Origin: Actinomycetota bacterium | GTDB lineage: Bacteria > Actinomycetota > Acidimicrobiia > IMCC26256 > PALSA-555 | DNA: 64,000 bases | Direction: 5' to 3' | Assembly (NCBI GenBank): GCA_016870355.1 | Contig: VGBR01000002.1 | Location: forward strand, 216,982 to 280,981 | In this document: piece by piece, positions 40,084 to 49,565 of the stretch | How the letters are laid out: the number at the start of each line of letters is the position of its first letter | Position numbering within the stretch: the stretch's first letter is position 1 | Notes under the pieces: generated by a model | The model's database searches: none | Seen by the model: only the letters and a program-made list of their open reading frames with translations | What the model was told of the DNA's origin: nothing | Made by a program: the position numbers and the translations under genes

Positions 40084-41389
40084 GATGATCCAGGTCATGC
40101 GACTCACCCATCGCAGAACTGACAACCAGGCGCGCACCAACTGACGCGGCGTCATCGAGCGCGCGACGCACCACCGGGCGGTCGCACACCGACGCCACGA
40201 CCGTTCGCCACAGCTCATCGCCGGCGCCGCCGCCCGCCAGGGCCAGCACTTCGGCATCCGGGATGATCAGCTCCACACACCGCGCCACGTCGAACGCGAT
40301 TCCTTCGACGATGGCACGGCAGAGCTCCGCCGGACCGTGTGCCTCGGTGAGCCCGAGGAACGCGGCATGCACGTCGGCGCGCCACCACGGCGCTCGGGCA
40401 CCGGCGAGCCAGGGGAGGGCGACGAGCCCGTTCGCACCTGGCGGCACTGCTGCAGCGGCGGCCAGGAGGTCGTCGTGCGATCGACCGGTCAACGATGCGA
40501 GCCATCCGATCGCTGCGCCGGCCGCAGAGAGTCCGGCTTCGACGACGAAGCCGCCGAGCGCGCCGCGCGACACCTGCGCGACCGTGGGCAACCCGTTCGC
40601 AGGTCCCGAGTGCGGCACTGACACGTTGGCGGTCGTGCCCCACGACACCATCGGGGTGCGCGGCGACGCCCCGACACCGAGCACCTCACACGCGCGGTCA
40701 CCCGCACCCATCACGACCTGCACGCCGGTCGGCAGACCGAGGTCGGTGGCAACGTCGGGAAGCACTTCGCCAGCCACGCGTGACGACAGCACGATCTCGG
40801 GGAGACGTTCGCGGTAGCGCTGCACGGCTTCGGGACGCCACCAACCGCCGAGCTCACACAGGCCGGTGCGCGACGCAAGCGTCTCGTCAGTGACGACCGC
40901 GCCCGTCAAGCGGGCGACGACGAGATCGCGGGGTGCGAGAATCCAACGCGCGGAGCCGAAGAGATCCGGATCGTGGTCGACGAACCAGGCGAGCTTGGCC
41001 GCATGCGCGCCGGCGCCCGCGACCACACCGGTTCGGGAGCGGAACAGATCGGGATCACCGAGTGACGGGACCTGCTCCTCCGCGCGACGGTCCGACCAAA
41101 GAATCCCTGGCGTCAATGGATCGAGCTGCTCGTCGACGAGTGCGAACGTCTCTCGAGCGGCGGAGAAGCCGATGGCTTCGACGCGCGAGAACGGATCGGG
41201 TGCCGCGGCGCGTACCTCGGCGCACGCGGCAACCGTCGACGCCCACCACTCTTCGGGGTCCTGCTCCGCGAGGCCAGGCGCGGGATGCACGGTGGTGATC
41301 GGTGCCCGTGCGAACGCCGCGAGCACGTCGTCGGACCACAACGCGACTTTGGTCGCGCTGGTGCCGAGGTCGATCGTGAGAACGATCAC
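39974..41389 (-). CDS. FGGY-family carbohydrate kinase
   Basis: A 471-residue sugar kinase. The N-terminal ATP/sugar motif is [17 protein letters not shown], then WWASTVAACAEVRAAAPDPF, IGFSAARETFALVDEQLDPL and the C-terminal VLALAGGGAGDELWRTVVAS signature. The group includes xylulokinase and related pentulose or polyol kinases; the exact sugar cannot be named. GTG 41389 overlaps the stop of the upstream dehydrogenase gene, forming a two-gene minus-strand operon that probably degrades an imported sugar or sugar acid. Confidence 0.85.
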   Translation of the reverse strand: MIVLTIDLGTSATKVALWSDDVLAAFARAPITTVHPAPGLAEQDPEEWWASTVAACAEVRAAAPDPFSRVEAIGFSAARETFALVDEQLDPLTPGILWSDRRAEEQVPSLGDPDLFRSRTGVVAGAGAHAAKLAWFVDHDPDLFGSARWILAPRDLVVARLTGAVVTDETLASRTGLCELGGWWRPEAVQRYRERLPEIVLSSRVAGEVLPDVATDLGLPTGVQVVMGAGDRACEVLGVGASPRTPMVSWGTTANVSVPHSGPANGLPTVAQVSRGALGGFVVEAGLSAAGAAIGWLASLTGRSHDDLLAAAAAVPPGANGLVALPWLAGARAPWWRADVHAAFLGLTEAHGPAELCRAIVEGIAFDVARCVELIIPDAEVLALAGGGAGDELWRTVVASVCDRPVVRRALDDAASVGARLVVSSAMGESHDLDHLNAIESRTAPDAALVRAYAPLRATADASASAVLDLG

Positions 41390-42270
41390 ATGCCGGCGAG
41401 CTGGCGCACGACCTTGGTGAGCGCGGAGAAGTCCTCGCGGCCGTAGCCCGCTTCGCTTGCGGCACCGAGGATCTGACGCACGACGCCCGACGTCAGCAGT
41501 GGCGTGCGCGCCTTGGCCGCGTACCCAATCGCGAGGTCGAGATCCTTGGCCATGAGATCGGTCATGAAGCCGGGTGCCCAACCGTTCGATGCAGGGCTGT
41601 CAGGCACCACGCCCTCGGCGGGCAAGCGCGTCCGCACCGCTACGCAGTCGCCCGTCGAATGGGTCAACACCTCGTACAGCTGGGCGAGATCGACGCCCGC
41701 CTTCGTGGCCATGACCGTCGCCTCGGCGGTCGCGAGCATCTGCGCGGCATAGATGAGGTTGTTGCAGAGCTTCACGACCTGCCCCATGCCCGGACCGCCG
41801 ACGTGCACGATCAGGCCGGCGAAGGGTTCGAGTGCCGGTCGCGCCGTCTCGAGCACGCCCGCGTCGCCGCCGACCATCAAGGTCAACGTGCCCTTCTGCG
41901 CCCCGACTGTGCCGCCCGACAGCGGCGCCTCGAGGTAGCCGGCACCCGTCGCGGTGACGCGCTCGTGCTGCGCCCGCTCGACCTCGGGGTCGATCGTGGA
42001 GGTGTCGACCACGATCTTGCCGTCACCGAAGGCGGGCATCGCGGCGTCGACCACTTCGATGACTTCCGGAGAGTTCGGTACGCACAGGATCGTCACATCG
42101 CTTGCGTCTACGACACCGCGTGGACCATCACCTTCGGTCGCACCGAAGCCAAGTGCGGCATCAATCGGCCCGCGACTGCGTGACGCAACGGTGACCTCGT
42201 GGCCGGCATCGACGAGATGGCGCGTCATCGGGAGACCCATCGCGCCGAGTCCGATGAACCCGATTCGCAT
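41386..42270 (-). CDS. NAD(P)-dependent beta-hydroxyacid dehydrogenase
   Basis: A 294-residue enzyme of the 3-hydroxyisobutyrate / tartronate semialdehyde reductase (GarR) family. The Rossmann start is [20 protein letters not shown], the substrate signature is [20 protein letters not shown], and the catalytic Lys is in [20 protein letters not shown]. It oxidises or reduces a short beta-hydroxyacid. It precedes the sugar kinase with overlapping start and stop. The leader carries GAGAGGAG about ten bases before the ATG, and a TAGCGT box lies 30 bases upstream. Confidence 0.88.
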   Translation of the reverse strand: MRIGFIGLGAMGLPMTRHLVDAGHEVTVASRSRGPIDAALGFGATEGDGPRGVVDASDVTILCVPNSPEVIEVVDAAMPAFGDGKIVVDTSTIDPEVERAQHERVTATGAGYLEAPLSGGTVGAQKGTLTLMVGGDAGVLETARPALEPFAGLIVHVGGPGMGQVVKLCNNLIYAAQMLATAEATVMATKAGVDLAQLYEVLTHSTGDCVAVRTRLPAEGVVPDSPASNGWAPGFMTDLMAKDLDLAIGYAAKARTPLLTSGVVRQILGAASEAGYGREDFSALTKVVRQLAGM

Positions 42271-42300
42271 GTCCGAGGCTCCTCTCGCTGCTCGGGGCGC

Positions 42301-42310
42301 ACGCTACCGT
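42301..42310. promoter_or_regulatory. Overlapping divergent -10 boxes (dehydrogenase and transporter)
   Basis: The minus strand reads TAGCGT (42306 to 42301) toward the dehydrogenase gene. The plus strand reads TACCGT (42305-42310) toward the transporter, ten bases before ATG 42321. The two boxes share two bases, so the operons may compete for polymerase. Confidence 0.5.
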
Positions 42311-42320
42311 GAGCGCCCTC

Positions 42321-44552
42321 ATGGCCGAGGGTGGGCAACAGGCAGACAAGAGTCAGCCGCTCCTCTCGTTCGCGGTTCCGGAAGACCTGCTGCGCGAAGC
42401 GGTTGCGGCGAGCAACGCAGAGGACGTCGTTGCCGACATGCAGCTCATGCCGGGTGTCGGCGAAGGCAAGCCGCCGCCGATCTTCGCGATCTTCCGCAAG
42501 TTCGGTTGGGCGCCGGTCACCTACCTCACGCTCGCGGCGTTCGTGGTCGCCGTCCTCGACAACGGGCTGACAGGCACGCTCGCGCCCGACATCCAGGACT
42601 CGTTCCGCGTCAACGACGCCGAGCTCGGCGCCGCCATCTTCGTGGCGTCTGCCGCGCAGATCGGGATCGGGCTGCCGATCGCGCTCTGGAGCGACCGAGG
42701 CAGCCGGGTGAAGGTCGCCGCCTTCTGCCTGCTGGTGTTCGCGATCGCAGTGCCGATCCAGGGTCTGGTCGAGAGCATCTGGCTGTACGCGCTGCTGGGG
42801 ATCTTCGCCGCGTTCGGCAAAGCACCGAACAACACCACGCACCTCTCGTACCTGTCAGACCACTATCCGCCCGAGGCGCGCGCTCGCGTGCAGGCCTATC
42901 AGCGCGGCCATGAGCCGGTCGCCCGCACGCTCGGGCTCGGCATCATGGGTGGCGTCGCGGCGGCGTCCGGATCGTGGCGATGGGCGACGCTGCTCGCGCT
43001 GTTCGCGATCCCTGTGGCGCTCCTCATCACGCGACTGAAGGAGCCCAAGCGCGGTCAGCACGAGTCGAGCCACATCCTCGAATCGTCGGGTCTCGACATC
43101 GGCGAGCACCCCGAGGGCGCGCCGCGGGTGTTGCTCGGCGCGGCGGTGCAGCGGCTTCAGCGGATCCGCAGCCTCTACTTCCAGCTGATGGCGGTGGCCG
43201 TGCTCGGCTTCGTCGGACTCGGCATCCCGCTCTTCGGTGCGCTGTATCTGGACCGCGAGTGGAACCAGGGCACCGCCGACCGCACGCTCATCTACACGAT
43301 CATCGGGCTGTCGGCGTTCTTCGTGATCCCGGTCGCCGGCTTCGTCGGTGACCGCATGTTCCGTCGTCGCCCGGAGTCGGTGCTGTACCTAGGCGGCGGT
43401 TGCCTCATCGCCTTCGGTGCCATCTACGTGGCGTCGCTGTACGCACCCGAGCTCTGGATGGTCGTGCTCGGATGGTTCGTCGCCGAGTGCATGCTCGCTC
43501 CGCTCGGCACAGCGATCTTCCAGACCGTTGCCGCCACGGTCCCTGCCGACATGCGAACACTCGGCTTCGCGCTCTTCGGCGTGTACGGATTGGTGGTCGG
43601 CGGATTCGCGGGCGCCGTCGTGCTCGGAGCGATCAGCAACGCGGCCGGCCACTCCGACGGGCCACGTGTCGCGCTCACCGTCATGGGCCCCGTGTGCGCG
43701 CTCGGTGGCGTGTTGCTGATGCTCGGCGCGCGTTGGGTGCGACGCGACATCACCCTCGTGATTGAAGACGTGCTCGAGCGGTACCAAGAAGGGCAGCGGC
43801 GCAAGGCCGGTGGCGTGATCCCGGCACTCCAGATCCACAATCTCGACTTCGCGTACGGCAGCCAACAAGTGCTGTTCGACATCGACCTCGAGGTGCACGA
43901 AGGCGAGATCGCCGCGCTCCTCGGCACCAACGGAGCCGGCAAGAGCACGTTGCTCCGGGCTGTGGCGGGGCTCGACCACCCGACACGCGGCACGATCCGC
44001 CTCTTCGGTACCGCAAGCACCTGGCTCGAAGCCGAGCAGGTACTCGACATGGGCTGCGGCATGTTGGTCGGCGGCAAGATGACGTTCCCCACGTTGTCGG
44101 TGCGCGAGAACCTCCGTCTTGCCGCGTTCTCGTTCCGCAAGGACCGCGCCCGAGCCGACGCCGCGATGGAGGAAGCACTCGCCGCGTTCCCCGCACTCGA
44201 GACGCGCATCGATCAACGGGCGGGCGCGCTCTCCGGCGGTGAGCAGCAGATGCTCGCGCTGGCGCGGGTGCTGCTCACGCGTCCTCGACTCCTCATGATC
44301 GACGAGCTGACGCTCGGTCTCGCACCCAAGATGGTCGAAGACCTCATCGGCATCGTGCGTCGCGTCAACGCGCAGGGCACGACGGTGCTCTTGGTGGAGC
44401 AGAGCGTGAACCTCGCCCTCAGCCTCGCCGATCACTCGTTCTTCATCGAGCGCGGCGAGATCCGCTTCGACGGGCGCACCGCGGACCTGTTCGAACGCGA
44501 CGACCTGTTGCGGCCGGTGTTCCTCGGGTCGGTCGATCTCTCCGCGACCTGA
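42321..44552 (+). CDS. MFS permease fused to a LivF-type ABC ATPase
   Basis: A 743-residue fusion. Residues 1-55 form a soluble lead. Residues 65-480 are a 12-helix major facilitator domain with the loop 2-3 motif in LWSDRGSRVKVAAFCLLVFA and a second half starting FQLMAVAVLGFVGLGIPLFG. From about 500 there is a complete LivF-like ATPase with Walker A LLGTNGAGKSTLLRAVAGLD, signature ALSGGEQQMLALARVLLTRP and Walker B RLLMIDELTLGLAPKMVED. It heads an operon with LivHM, LivG and LivK genes, so the ATPase half probably serves that importer. GTG 42309 overlaps the -10 box, so ATG 42321 was chosen. Confidence 0.88.
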   Translation: MAEGGQQADKSQPLLSFAVPEDLLREAVAASNAEDVVADMQLMPGVGEGKPPPIFAIFRKFGWAPVTYLTLAAFVVAVLDNGLTGTLAPDIQDSFRVNDAELGAAIFVASAAQIGIGLPIALWSDRGSRVKVAAFCLLVFAIAVPIQGLVESIWLYALLGIFAAFGKAPNNTTHLSYLSDHYPPEARARVQAYQRGHEPVARTLGLGIMGGVAAASGSWRWATLLALFAIPVALLITRLKEPKRGQHESSHILESSGLDIGEHPEGAPRVLLGAAVQRLQRIRSLYFQLMAVAVLGFVGLGIPLFGALYLDREWNQGTADRTLIYTIIGLSAFFVIPVAGFVGDRMFRRRPESVLYLGGGCLIAFGAIYVASLYAPELWMVVLGWFVAECMLAPLGTAIFQTVAATVPADMRTLGFALFGVYGLVVGGFAGAVVLGAISNAAGHSDGPRVALTVMGPVCALGGVLLMLGARWVRRDITLVIEDVLERYQEGQRRKAGGVIPALQIHNLDFAYGSQQVLFDIDLEVHEGEIAALLGTNGAGKSTLLRAVAGLDHPTRGTIRLFGTASTWLEAEQVLDMGCGMLVGGKMTFPTLSVRENLRLAAFSFRKDRARADAAMEEALAAFPALETRIDQRAGALSGGEQQMLALARVLLTRPRLLMIDELTLGLAPKMVEDLIGIVRRVNAQGTTVLLVEQSVNLALSLADHSFFIERGEIRFDGRTADLFERDDLLRPVFLGSVDLSAT

Positions 44553-44560
44553 CCGACTCG

Positions 44561-46537
44561 ATGCACACGTTCGCGGTCGCCGGGATCGAGCTCGACACCT
44601 TCACCGTCGTCCAGGGCGCGATCCAAGGACTGCTGTACGGGTTGCTCGCGCTCGGGCTCGTCCTTCTCTACCGCACCACTCGAGTCGTCAACTTCGCCCA
44701 CGGTCAGCTCGGTGTGGTGATCGCGGTGTTCATGCTCAAGCTCACCGACGAGCTCGAAATCCCGTACCTGCCGTCGCTGCTGGTCTGTCTCGCGTTCGCG
44801 GCAGGGCTCGGTGCGCTCTCTGAGATGACCCTCCGCCGGCTCTTCAAGCGACCGCGAGTGCTCGTGATGGTCGCGACGATCGGGCTGGCCGAGGTGCTCT
44901 ACCTGCTCTCGTTGCTCCGCATCTTCTCGCCCAAGCAGACCAACGTTCCGTTCCCCGTCCCGATCGACTGGGAGATCCACATCGGCGACGGGATCATCCC
45001 GCCCGAGAGCGTGCTCACGTTGATCGTCGCGCCACTCGTCGCGATCGGGCTCGCCGCGTTCCTCCGGTTCTCGCCGTGGGGTCTGGCGATGCGGGGGATG
45101 GCCGAGAACACAGATTCGGCCCGACTCTCGGGTGTGTGGGTGAAGCGGATGTCGACCCTCGCCTGGGCGATCGCAGGCCTGCTGTCGGCAATCACCGCCA
45201 TCCTCTATTCCCCTGGGCGCACGTCGACGCTCAGCGAAGCGCTTCCGCCCGGGGTGCTCCTCCGTGCGCTCGCGGCCGCGCTCATCGCGTCGATGACGAG
45301 CTACACGATCGCCTTCGCGGCCGGGATCGCCATCGGAATCATCGAGCAGATCGCAACCTTCAACCTCGTCACAGACCTGCACAGCACCGCGTACATCACA
45401 CTCTGCTTGTTCCTCTTGATCCTGCTCGCGCTTGCGGTCCAGGTCGGTCGCCTCCGGCGGGACCCGCGCACCGAGGAACGATCGTCCTGGGTGCTCGGTG
45501 GTGAGTCTGGTCGAGCGCGTGCGGATGCGACGAGGCGATGGGTCGGTCGGGGAGGGGTCACGATCGCGCTCCTACTGGGCGCGGGCTTGCCGTTCATGGT
45601 GTCGGAGGGCCGCTCACTCACCTTGTCCTTCGTGTTCATCTATGCGGTCATCGCCCTCTCGATGGTGGTGCTCACCGGTTGGGCTGGGCAGGTGTCGCTC
45701 GGTCAGTTCGGGCTCGTGGCCGTCGGTGCAATCGTCGCCGCGCGCTTGCCCGACATGTCGACCATCCTGCTCCTGGTTGTCGCGGGACTCATCTCCTCCG
45801 TCGTCGCGGTGGTCGTCGGCCTTCCCGCGTTGCGCATCCGTGGCGTGTACCTCGCCGTCACGACATTGGGGTTCGCGCTCTTCATGCAGGTCACCGTGCT
45901 CCCGAACCCGTGCTGGACCCTCCCATTCACCGACACCGACGTGTGCACCGGCCTTCCTGACCAGTTCTCCACGTACCTCGACCGACCGGATCTGTTCGGG
46001 ATGTCGCTCACCAACACCCGCGACTTCGCACTCTTCGCGCTTGGTGTCCTCATCGTCGTGCTGTTGATCGTGCGCACCTGGAGAGACCGCGGCATCGCCC
46101 GACGCCTGATCGCGGTGCGCGACAACGAGACCGCCGCGGCCGCGATGGGCACACCAGTCGTGCGCACGAAGCTCCTAGCGTTCGCGCTCTCTGGCTTCCT
46201 CGCCGGCGTCGCCGGCGCGTGCTTCGCGTTCGCACAGCAGCGCTTCTCCGCGGGCGAGAACTTCGGACCGAAGGAGTCGATCCTCGTCCTCTCGATGGCG
46301 GTGGTCGGCGGGCTTGGGTCTGTGCCGGGAGCGGTGCTTGCAGCCGTCTACCTCGTCGGGCTGCCGTTCTTGCTCGGCTCGACGGGCACCGTGCAGTTCA
46401 TCACCAGCGGGTTTGGCGTCCTTGCGTTCCTGCTCTACCTCCCGGGTGGCCTCGGCGCTGTCGCCTGCCATACGGGCGACCTGGTCGCGAAGCTCATCCA
46501 ACGAACCCGCGCCGAACCAACCGGAGCCGACGCATGA
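44561..46537 (+). CDS. Fused LivH-LivM permease of a branched-chain-type ABC importer
   Basis: A 658-residue protein joining both permeases. Residues 15-290 are LivH-like (VVQGAIQGLLYGLLALGLVL, TTRVVNFAHGQLGVVIAVFM, SPWGLAMRGMAENTDSARLS). A linker of about 40 residues follows. Residues 330-640 are LivM-like (FVFIYAVIALSMVVLTGWAG, VSLGQFGLVAVGAIVAARLP, then LIAVRDNETAAAAMGTPVVR). The HAAT family moves hydrophobic amino acids but also urea, amides and other small solutes, so the substrate is open. ATG 44561 lies eight bases after the previous stop. Confidence 0.9.
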   Translation: MHTFAVAGIELDTFTVVQGAIQGLLYGLLALGLVLLYRTTRVVNFAHGQLGVVIAVFMLKLTDELEIPYLPSLLVCLAFAAGLGALSEMTLRRLFKRPRVLVMVATIGLAEVLYLLSLLRIFSPKQTNVPFPVPIDWEIHIGDGIIPPESVLTLIVAPLVAIGLAAFLRFSPWGLAMRGMAENTDSARLSGVWVKRMSTLAWAIAGLLSAITAILYSPGRTSTLSEALPPGVLLRALAAALIASMTSYTIAFAAGIAIGIIEQIATFNLVTDLHSTAYITLCLFLLILLALAVQVGRLRRDPRTEERSSWVLGGESGRARADATRRWVGRGGVTIALLLGAGLPFMVSEGRSLTLSFVFIYAVIALSMVVLTGWAGQVSLGQFGLVAVGAIVAARLPDMSTILLLVVAGLISSVVAVVVGLPALRIRGVYLAVTTLGFALFMQVTVLPNPCWTLPFTDTDVCTGLPDQFSTYLDRPDLFGMSLTNTRDFALFALGVLIVVLLIVRTWRDRGIARRLIAVRDNETAAAAMGTPVVRTKLLAFALSGFLAGVAGACFAFAQQRFSAGENFGPKESILVLSMAVVGGLGSVPGAVLAAVYLVGLPFLLGSTGTVQFITSGFGVLAFLLYLPGGLGAVACHTGDLVAKLIQRTRAEPTGADA

Positions 46538-47346
46538 CCACGGCCGCGAAGCTCACGCTCGACGATGTCGCCGTCTGGTTCGGCGGTGTCCACGCAGTCG
46601 ACGGCGTGTCGCTCGTCATCGAGCCTGGCGAGATCGTCGGGCTCATCGGACCCAACGGATCTGGCAAGACCACGCTGCTCGACGCGATCTCCGGTCAGCG
46701 CCGTCCGACTCGCGGCACAGTGACACTCGACGACGAGGCGATGACGGGCCTGCTCCCCGAAGCTCGTGCGAAGCGCGGCATGGTCCGCTCGTTTCAGGAC
46801 TGCCGGCTGTACCCGGAGCTCACCGTCGAAGAGACGTTGCTGGTATCAGAGGACGCGCGTCGCCGCGTCGGCCTGCTGTCGACGACGCTCCACGCTCCGT
46901 GGGCCCGGCGATCGGAGCGAGCCAAGCGCGCCGCGGTCGGAGAGGTGATCGAGGCCTTCGGCCTCGAAAGGTTCCGACACCACCGCACGCAAGAGCTCTC
47001 GACCGGCACCCGACGCGTCGTCGACTTGGCGGCGATCGTTCTCGCCGAGCCGCGCCTGCTCCTACTCGACGAACCCACCGCGGGGATCGCACAGCGCGAA
47101 GCCGAGGCCTTCGCGCCGCTGTTGCGCAACATCCACGAGGTGACCGGCGCGACGATCGTGCTCGTCGAGCACGACGTGCCGCTCGTCTTCTCGCTGGCGT
47201 CGCAGGTCATCGTCATGGAGACCGGACGCGTCGCGAGCGCGGGCACGCCGGACGTCGTGCGGGCGGACCCAGCAGCCGTCGCCGCGTACCTCGGGGCGAG
47301 CCCCGAGGCCCTCGCGAGAAGTGGCAGGCTGTCGAGCGCCGACTGA
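46534..47346 (+). CDS. LivG-like ABC transporter ATPase
   Basis: A 270-residue ATPase. Walker A is in GLIGPNGSGKTTLLDAISGQ, the Q-loop in VRSFQDCRLYPELTVEETLL and Walker B in PRLLLLDEPTAGIAQREAEA. The signature LSTGTRRVVDLA is weaker than the usual LSGGQ type. It would pair with the LivF half of the MFS fusion to power import through the fused permease. ATG 46534 overlaps the permease stop (ATGA). Confidence 0.9.
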   Translation: MTTAAKLTLDDVAVWFGGVHAVDGVSLVIEPGEIVGLIGPNGSGKTTLLDAISGQRRPTRGTVTLDDEAMTGLLPEARAKRGMVRSFQDCRLYPELTVEETLLVSEDARRRVGLLSTTLHAPWARRSERAKRAAVGEVIEAFGLERFRHHRTQELSTGTRRVVDLAAIVLAEPRLLLLDEPTAGIAQREAEAFAPLLRNIHEVTGATIVLVEHDVPLVFSLASQVIVMETGRVASAGTPDVVRADPAAVAAYLGASPEALARSGRLSSAD

Positions 47347-47381
47347 CGTGGGCGTCAGGGTCGGCACGACGGGGGTGAAGG

Positions 47382-48869
47382 ATGCGGAGTGAAGCCAAGC
47401 GGCATCGAGGGTCGGCGATCGCGTTCCTCGCGGCGGTTGCACTCCTCGTCGCGGTAGCCGTGCCCGCAGCTGGCGCGGCGCGCCGCGGCGGCAGTGGCGG
47501 CGGGATCAACAGCGTCGAGCCCGTCACCGACGGCGTCACGAAGAGCTCGGTCACGATCGTGTTCCCGGTCGTCGATCTGAGCGCGGCGAGCGGATCCGCC
47601 GGCCTCCAGTACATCTCCGACGAGAAGGACCCGCTCGGCATCCACACCTATGTGCGCGCATTCAACGAAGCCGGTGGTGTGAACGGCCGGAAGATCAAGC
47701 CGAAGATCGTGAAGTTCAACCCGCTCAAGCCGTCCGAGATGCGCGCCCTGTGCAAGGACTGGACGACCAGCGGAGAAGTGTTCGCAGTACTCGACACCGG
47801 AAAGTGGCACGGCGACAACCAGCTCTGCATCACCGAAGAAGGTCAGCTGCCGCTCATCTCGTCGTGGACGACCGTCACTGAGTGGACCGACCGTGGTGCG
47901 CCGTACCTGTGGTGGCTCGGGCCGGACCAAGCCGACATCCTTCGCAACCTCGTGGCGTGGGGCGCTGACGAAGGGCTGCTCACGGAAGATCGGAGCTTCG
48001 CCGTCATCTCAGGTGACCGCGCTGGCGATCAGCTCGCGGTCGAGGACTACCTCTTGCCGGCGCTCGAGGAGCGCGGACTCGAACCCGCGCTCACCGCGAC
48101 GATCACCGCCAACATCGACGATCCGACCACTGCCGCCAGTCAGGCCGGCGCCGTCGTGCGGCGCCTCAACAGCGATGGCATCGACGTCGTCATCCCGCTG
48201 CTCTCGGTGTTCCCTGGGTTCCAGAGCTTCGTGAGCCTGGCGAAGAGCCAGGACTACGCGCCGGCCGTGCTGCTGTCGGACTACGAGCAGAGCGTGAACG
48301 TCGCGCTCGGGTTGGCCGAGAGCCTGTACCCAGACCAGATGAGCGGACAGCGCGGGCCGACCGTCTACACGCTGAGCAATGAAGACGACGACCGACCCGA
48401 CGGTGACGTCGTGCTCGAGGACAACGGCGCGCCCGTCGGCGAGGGCTACACGCCTGAAGCGCTCGCGTGCTGGCAGACGTACCAGGAGCAGAACCCAAAC
48501 CGGCTCGAGAAGTTCCCGTACATCGAGGCGCAAGGGCCGACGATGCGGTGGTGCGACGCGATCAACGTGCTGAAGGAAGCAATGGAGATCGCGGGACCGA
48601 AGCTGAACCGCAAGACGTTCATCCAGGCGCTCAGCGAGATGCAGGACTTCCCCGTCGCGCTGACCCAAACGATCACATGGGGGCCGAACGACTTCTCGGG
48701 TCCGTCGACGTTCCGTGTCGTCTCGCCGACCGCCAACGTCAAGACGATCGAAGGCAACAAGTGTCCGCCGCGGCACAGCTCGTATGACGACACCCCGGGC
48801 GATCCGGAGAACAAGTTCCACGGCTCGTGCTGGGTGCTCATCGAGGACTGGCAGCCGCTCCAGACGTGA
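47382..48869 (+). CDS. LivK-like substrate-binding protein
   Basis: A 495-residue periplasmic-type binding protein. A signal peptide (FLAAVALLVAVAVPAAGAAR) precedes a two-lobed fold with VTIVFPVVDLSAASGSAGLQ, THPYVRAFNEAGGVNG-like IHTYVRAFNEAGGVNGRKIK and FVSLAKSQDYAPAVLLSDYE. It is larger than average LivK (about 370), with insertions near the C-terminus and several Cys. It should capture the ligand outside the cell and deliver it to the LivHM permease. It is the last transport gene of the operon and is coupled to the ThuA-like gene by overlap. Confidence 0.85.
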   Translation: MRSEAKRHRGSAIAFLAAVALLVAVAVPAAGAARRGGSGGGINSVEPVTDGVTKSSVTIVFPVVDLSAASGSAGLQYISDEKDPLGIHTYVRAFNEAGGVNGRKIKPKIVKFNPLKPSEMRALCKDWTTSGEVFAVLDTGKWHGDNQLCITEEGQLPLISSWTTVTEWTDRGAPYLWWLGPDQADILRNLVAWGADEGLLTEDRSFAVISGDRAGDQLAVEDYLLPALEERGLEPALTATITANIDDPTTAASQAGAVVRRLNSDGIDVVIPLLSVFPGFQSFVSLAKSQDYAPAVLLSDYEQSVNVALGLAESLYPDQMSGQRGPTVYTLSNEDDDRPDGDVVLEDNGAPVGEGYTPEALACWQTYQEQNPNRLEKFPYIEAQGPTMRWCDAINVLKEAMEIAGPKLNRKTFIQALSEMQDFPVALTQTITWGPNDFSGPSTFRVVSPTANVKTIEGNKCPPRHSSYDDTPGDPENKFHGSCWVLIEDWQPLQT

Positions 48870-49561
48870 CCCACTCCCTCCTGTTCGTCACACAGGTCGC
48901 GCCGTATTCGGACGGGCCGGCCGGTGTGCACGGTGTGCTCGATCAGGCCGCGGTCGGCGTCGCCGAGGTCGCCGAGCTCAACGGGTGCACACCCCAGCGC
49001 GTCGACGACGTGCGAGAGCTCGACCCCGGTGTGCTGGCAGCGGCGCGTGTGCTCGCGCTCTTCACGATTGGCGAGACGCCGTGGAGTGACGTCCAGCGAT
49101 CCGTGATCCTGGAGCGACTCCGCTCGGGTGAGCTCGCCGTGCTCGCGATCCATTCGGCCACCGACTCGTGTTACGGCTGGGACGAGTACGGCGCGGTGGT
49201 CGGCGCGCGCTTCGACGGTCACCCATGGACACAAGACGTCGACCTGGACGTCGTCGAACCCGACCATCCCGCGACCCACCACCTCGGTGGCACATGGCGC
49301 TGGCGTGACGAGGTGTACCAGTTCCGTGATCTTCGTCCCGACGCGCGCGTCCTGCTGCGAGTGCCCGACGACCAGTTGGATCTCTCTGCGCCGGGCGCGA
49401 AGCGACCCGACTTCGGCTTCCCGCTCGCGTGGTGCTTCACAGAAGGCCGCGGACGCGTGTCGTCGACGAGCCTCGGGCACTTCCCCAGTGCATGGGAGAG
49501 TCCGGCGTACTTGCGCCACCTGTCGGGATCCCTGGCCTGGGCGCTCGGCGACGGCGGCTGA
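48866..49561 (+). CDS. ThuA-like domain protein
   Basis: A 231-residue protein with the class I glutamine amidotransferase-like fold of ThuA: TPWSDVQRSVILERLRSGEL, LAVLAIHSATDSCYGWDEYG (the HSATD part corresponds to the family's H-x-G/A motif), VGARFDGHPWTQDVDLDVVE and AWCFTEGRGRVSSTSLGHFP. ThuA proteins take part in sugar catabolism, known for trehalose and 3-keto-sugar routes. GTG 48866 overlaps the LivK stop, so the imported ligand may be a carbohydrate or glycoside. Confidence 0.8.
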   Translation: MTHSLLFVTQVAPYSDGPAGVHGVLDQAAVGVAEVAELNGCTPQRVDDVRELDPGVLAAARVLALFTIGETPWSDVQRSVILERLRSGELAVLAIHSATDSCYGWDEYGAVVGARFDGHPWTQDVDLDVVEPDHPATHHLGGTWRWRDEVYQFRDLRPDARVLLRVPDDQLDLSAPGAKRPDFGFPLAWCFTEGRGRVSSTSLGHFPSAWESPAYLRHLSGSLAWALGDGG

Positions 49562-49565
49562 CCGC

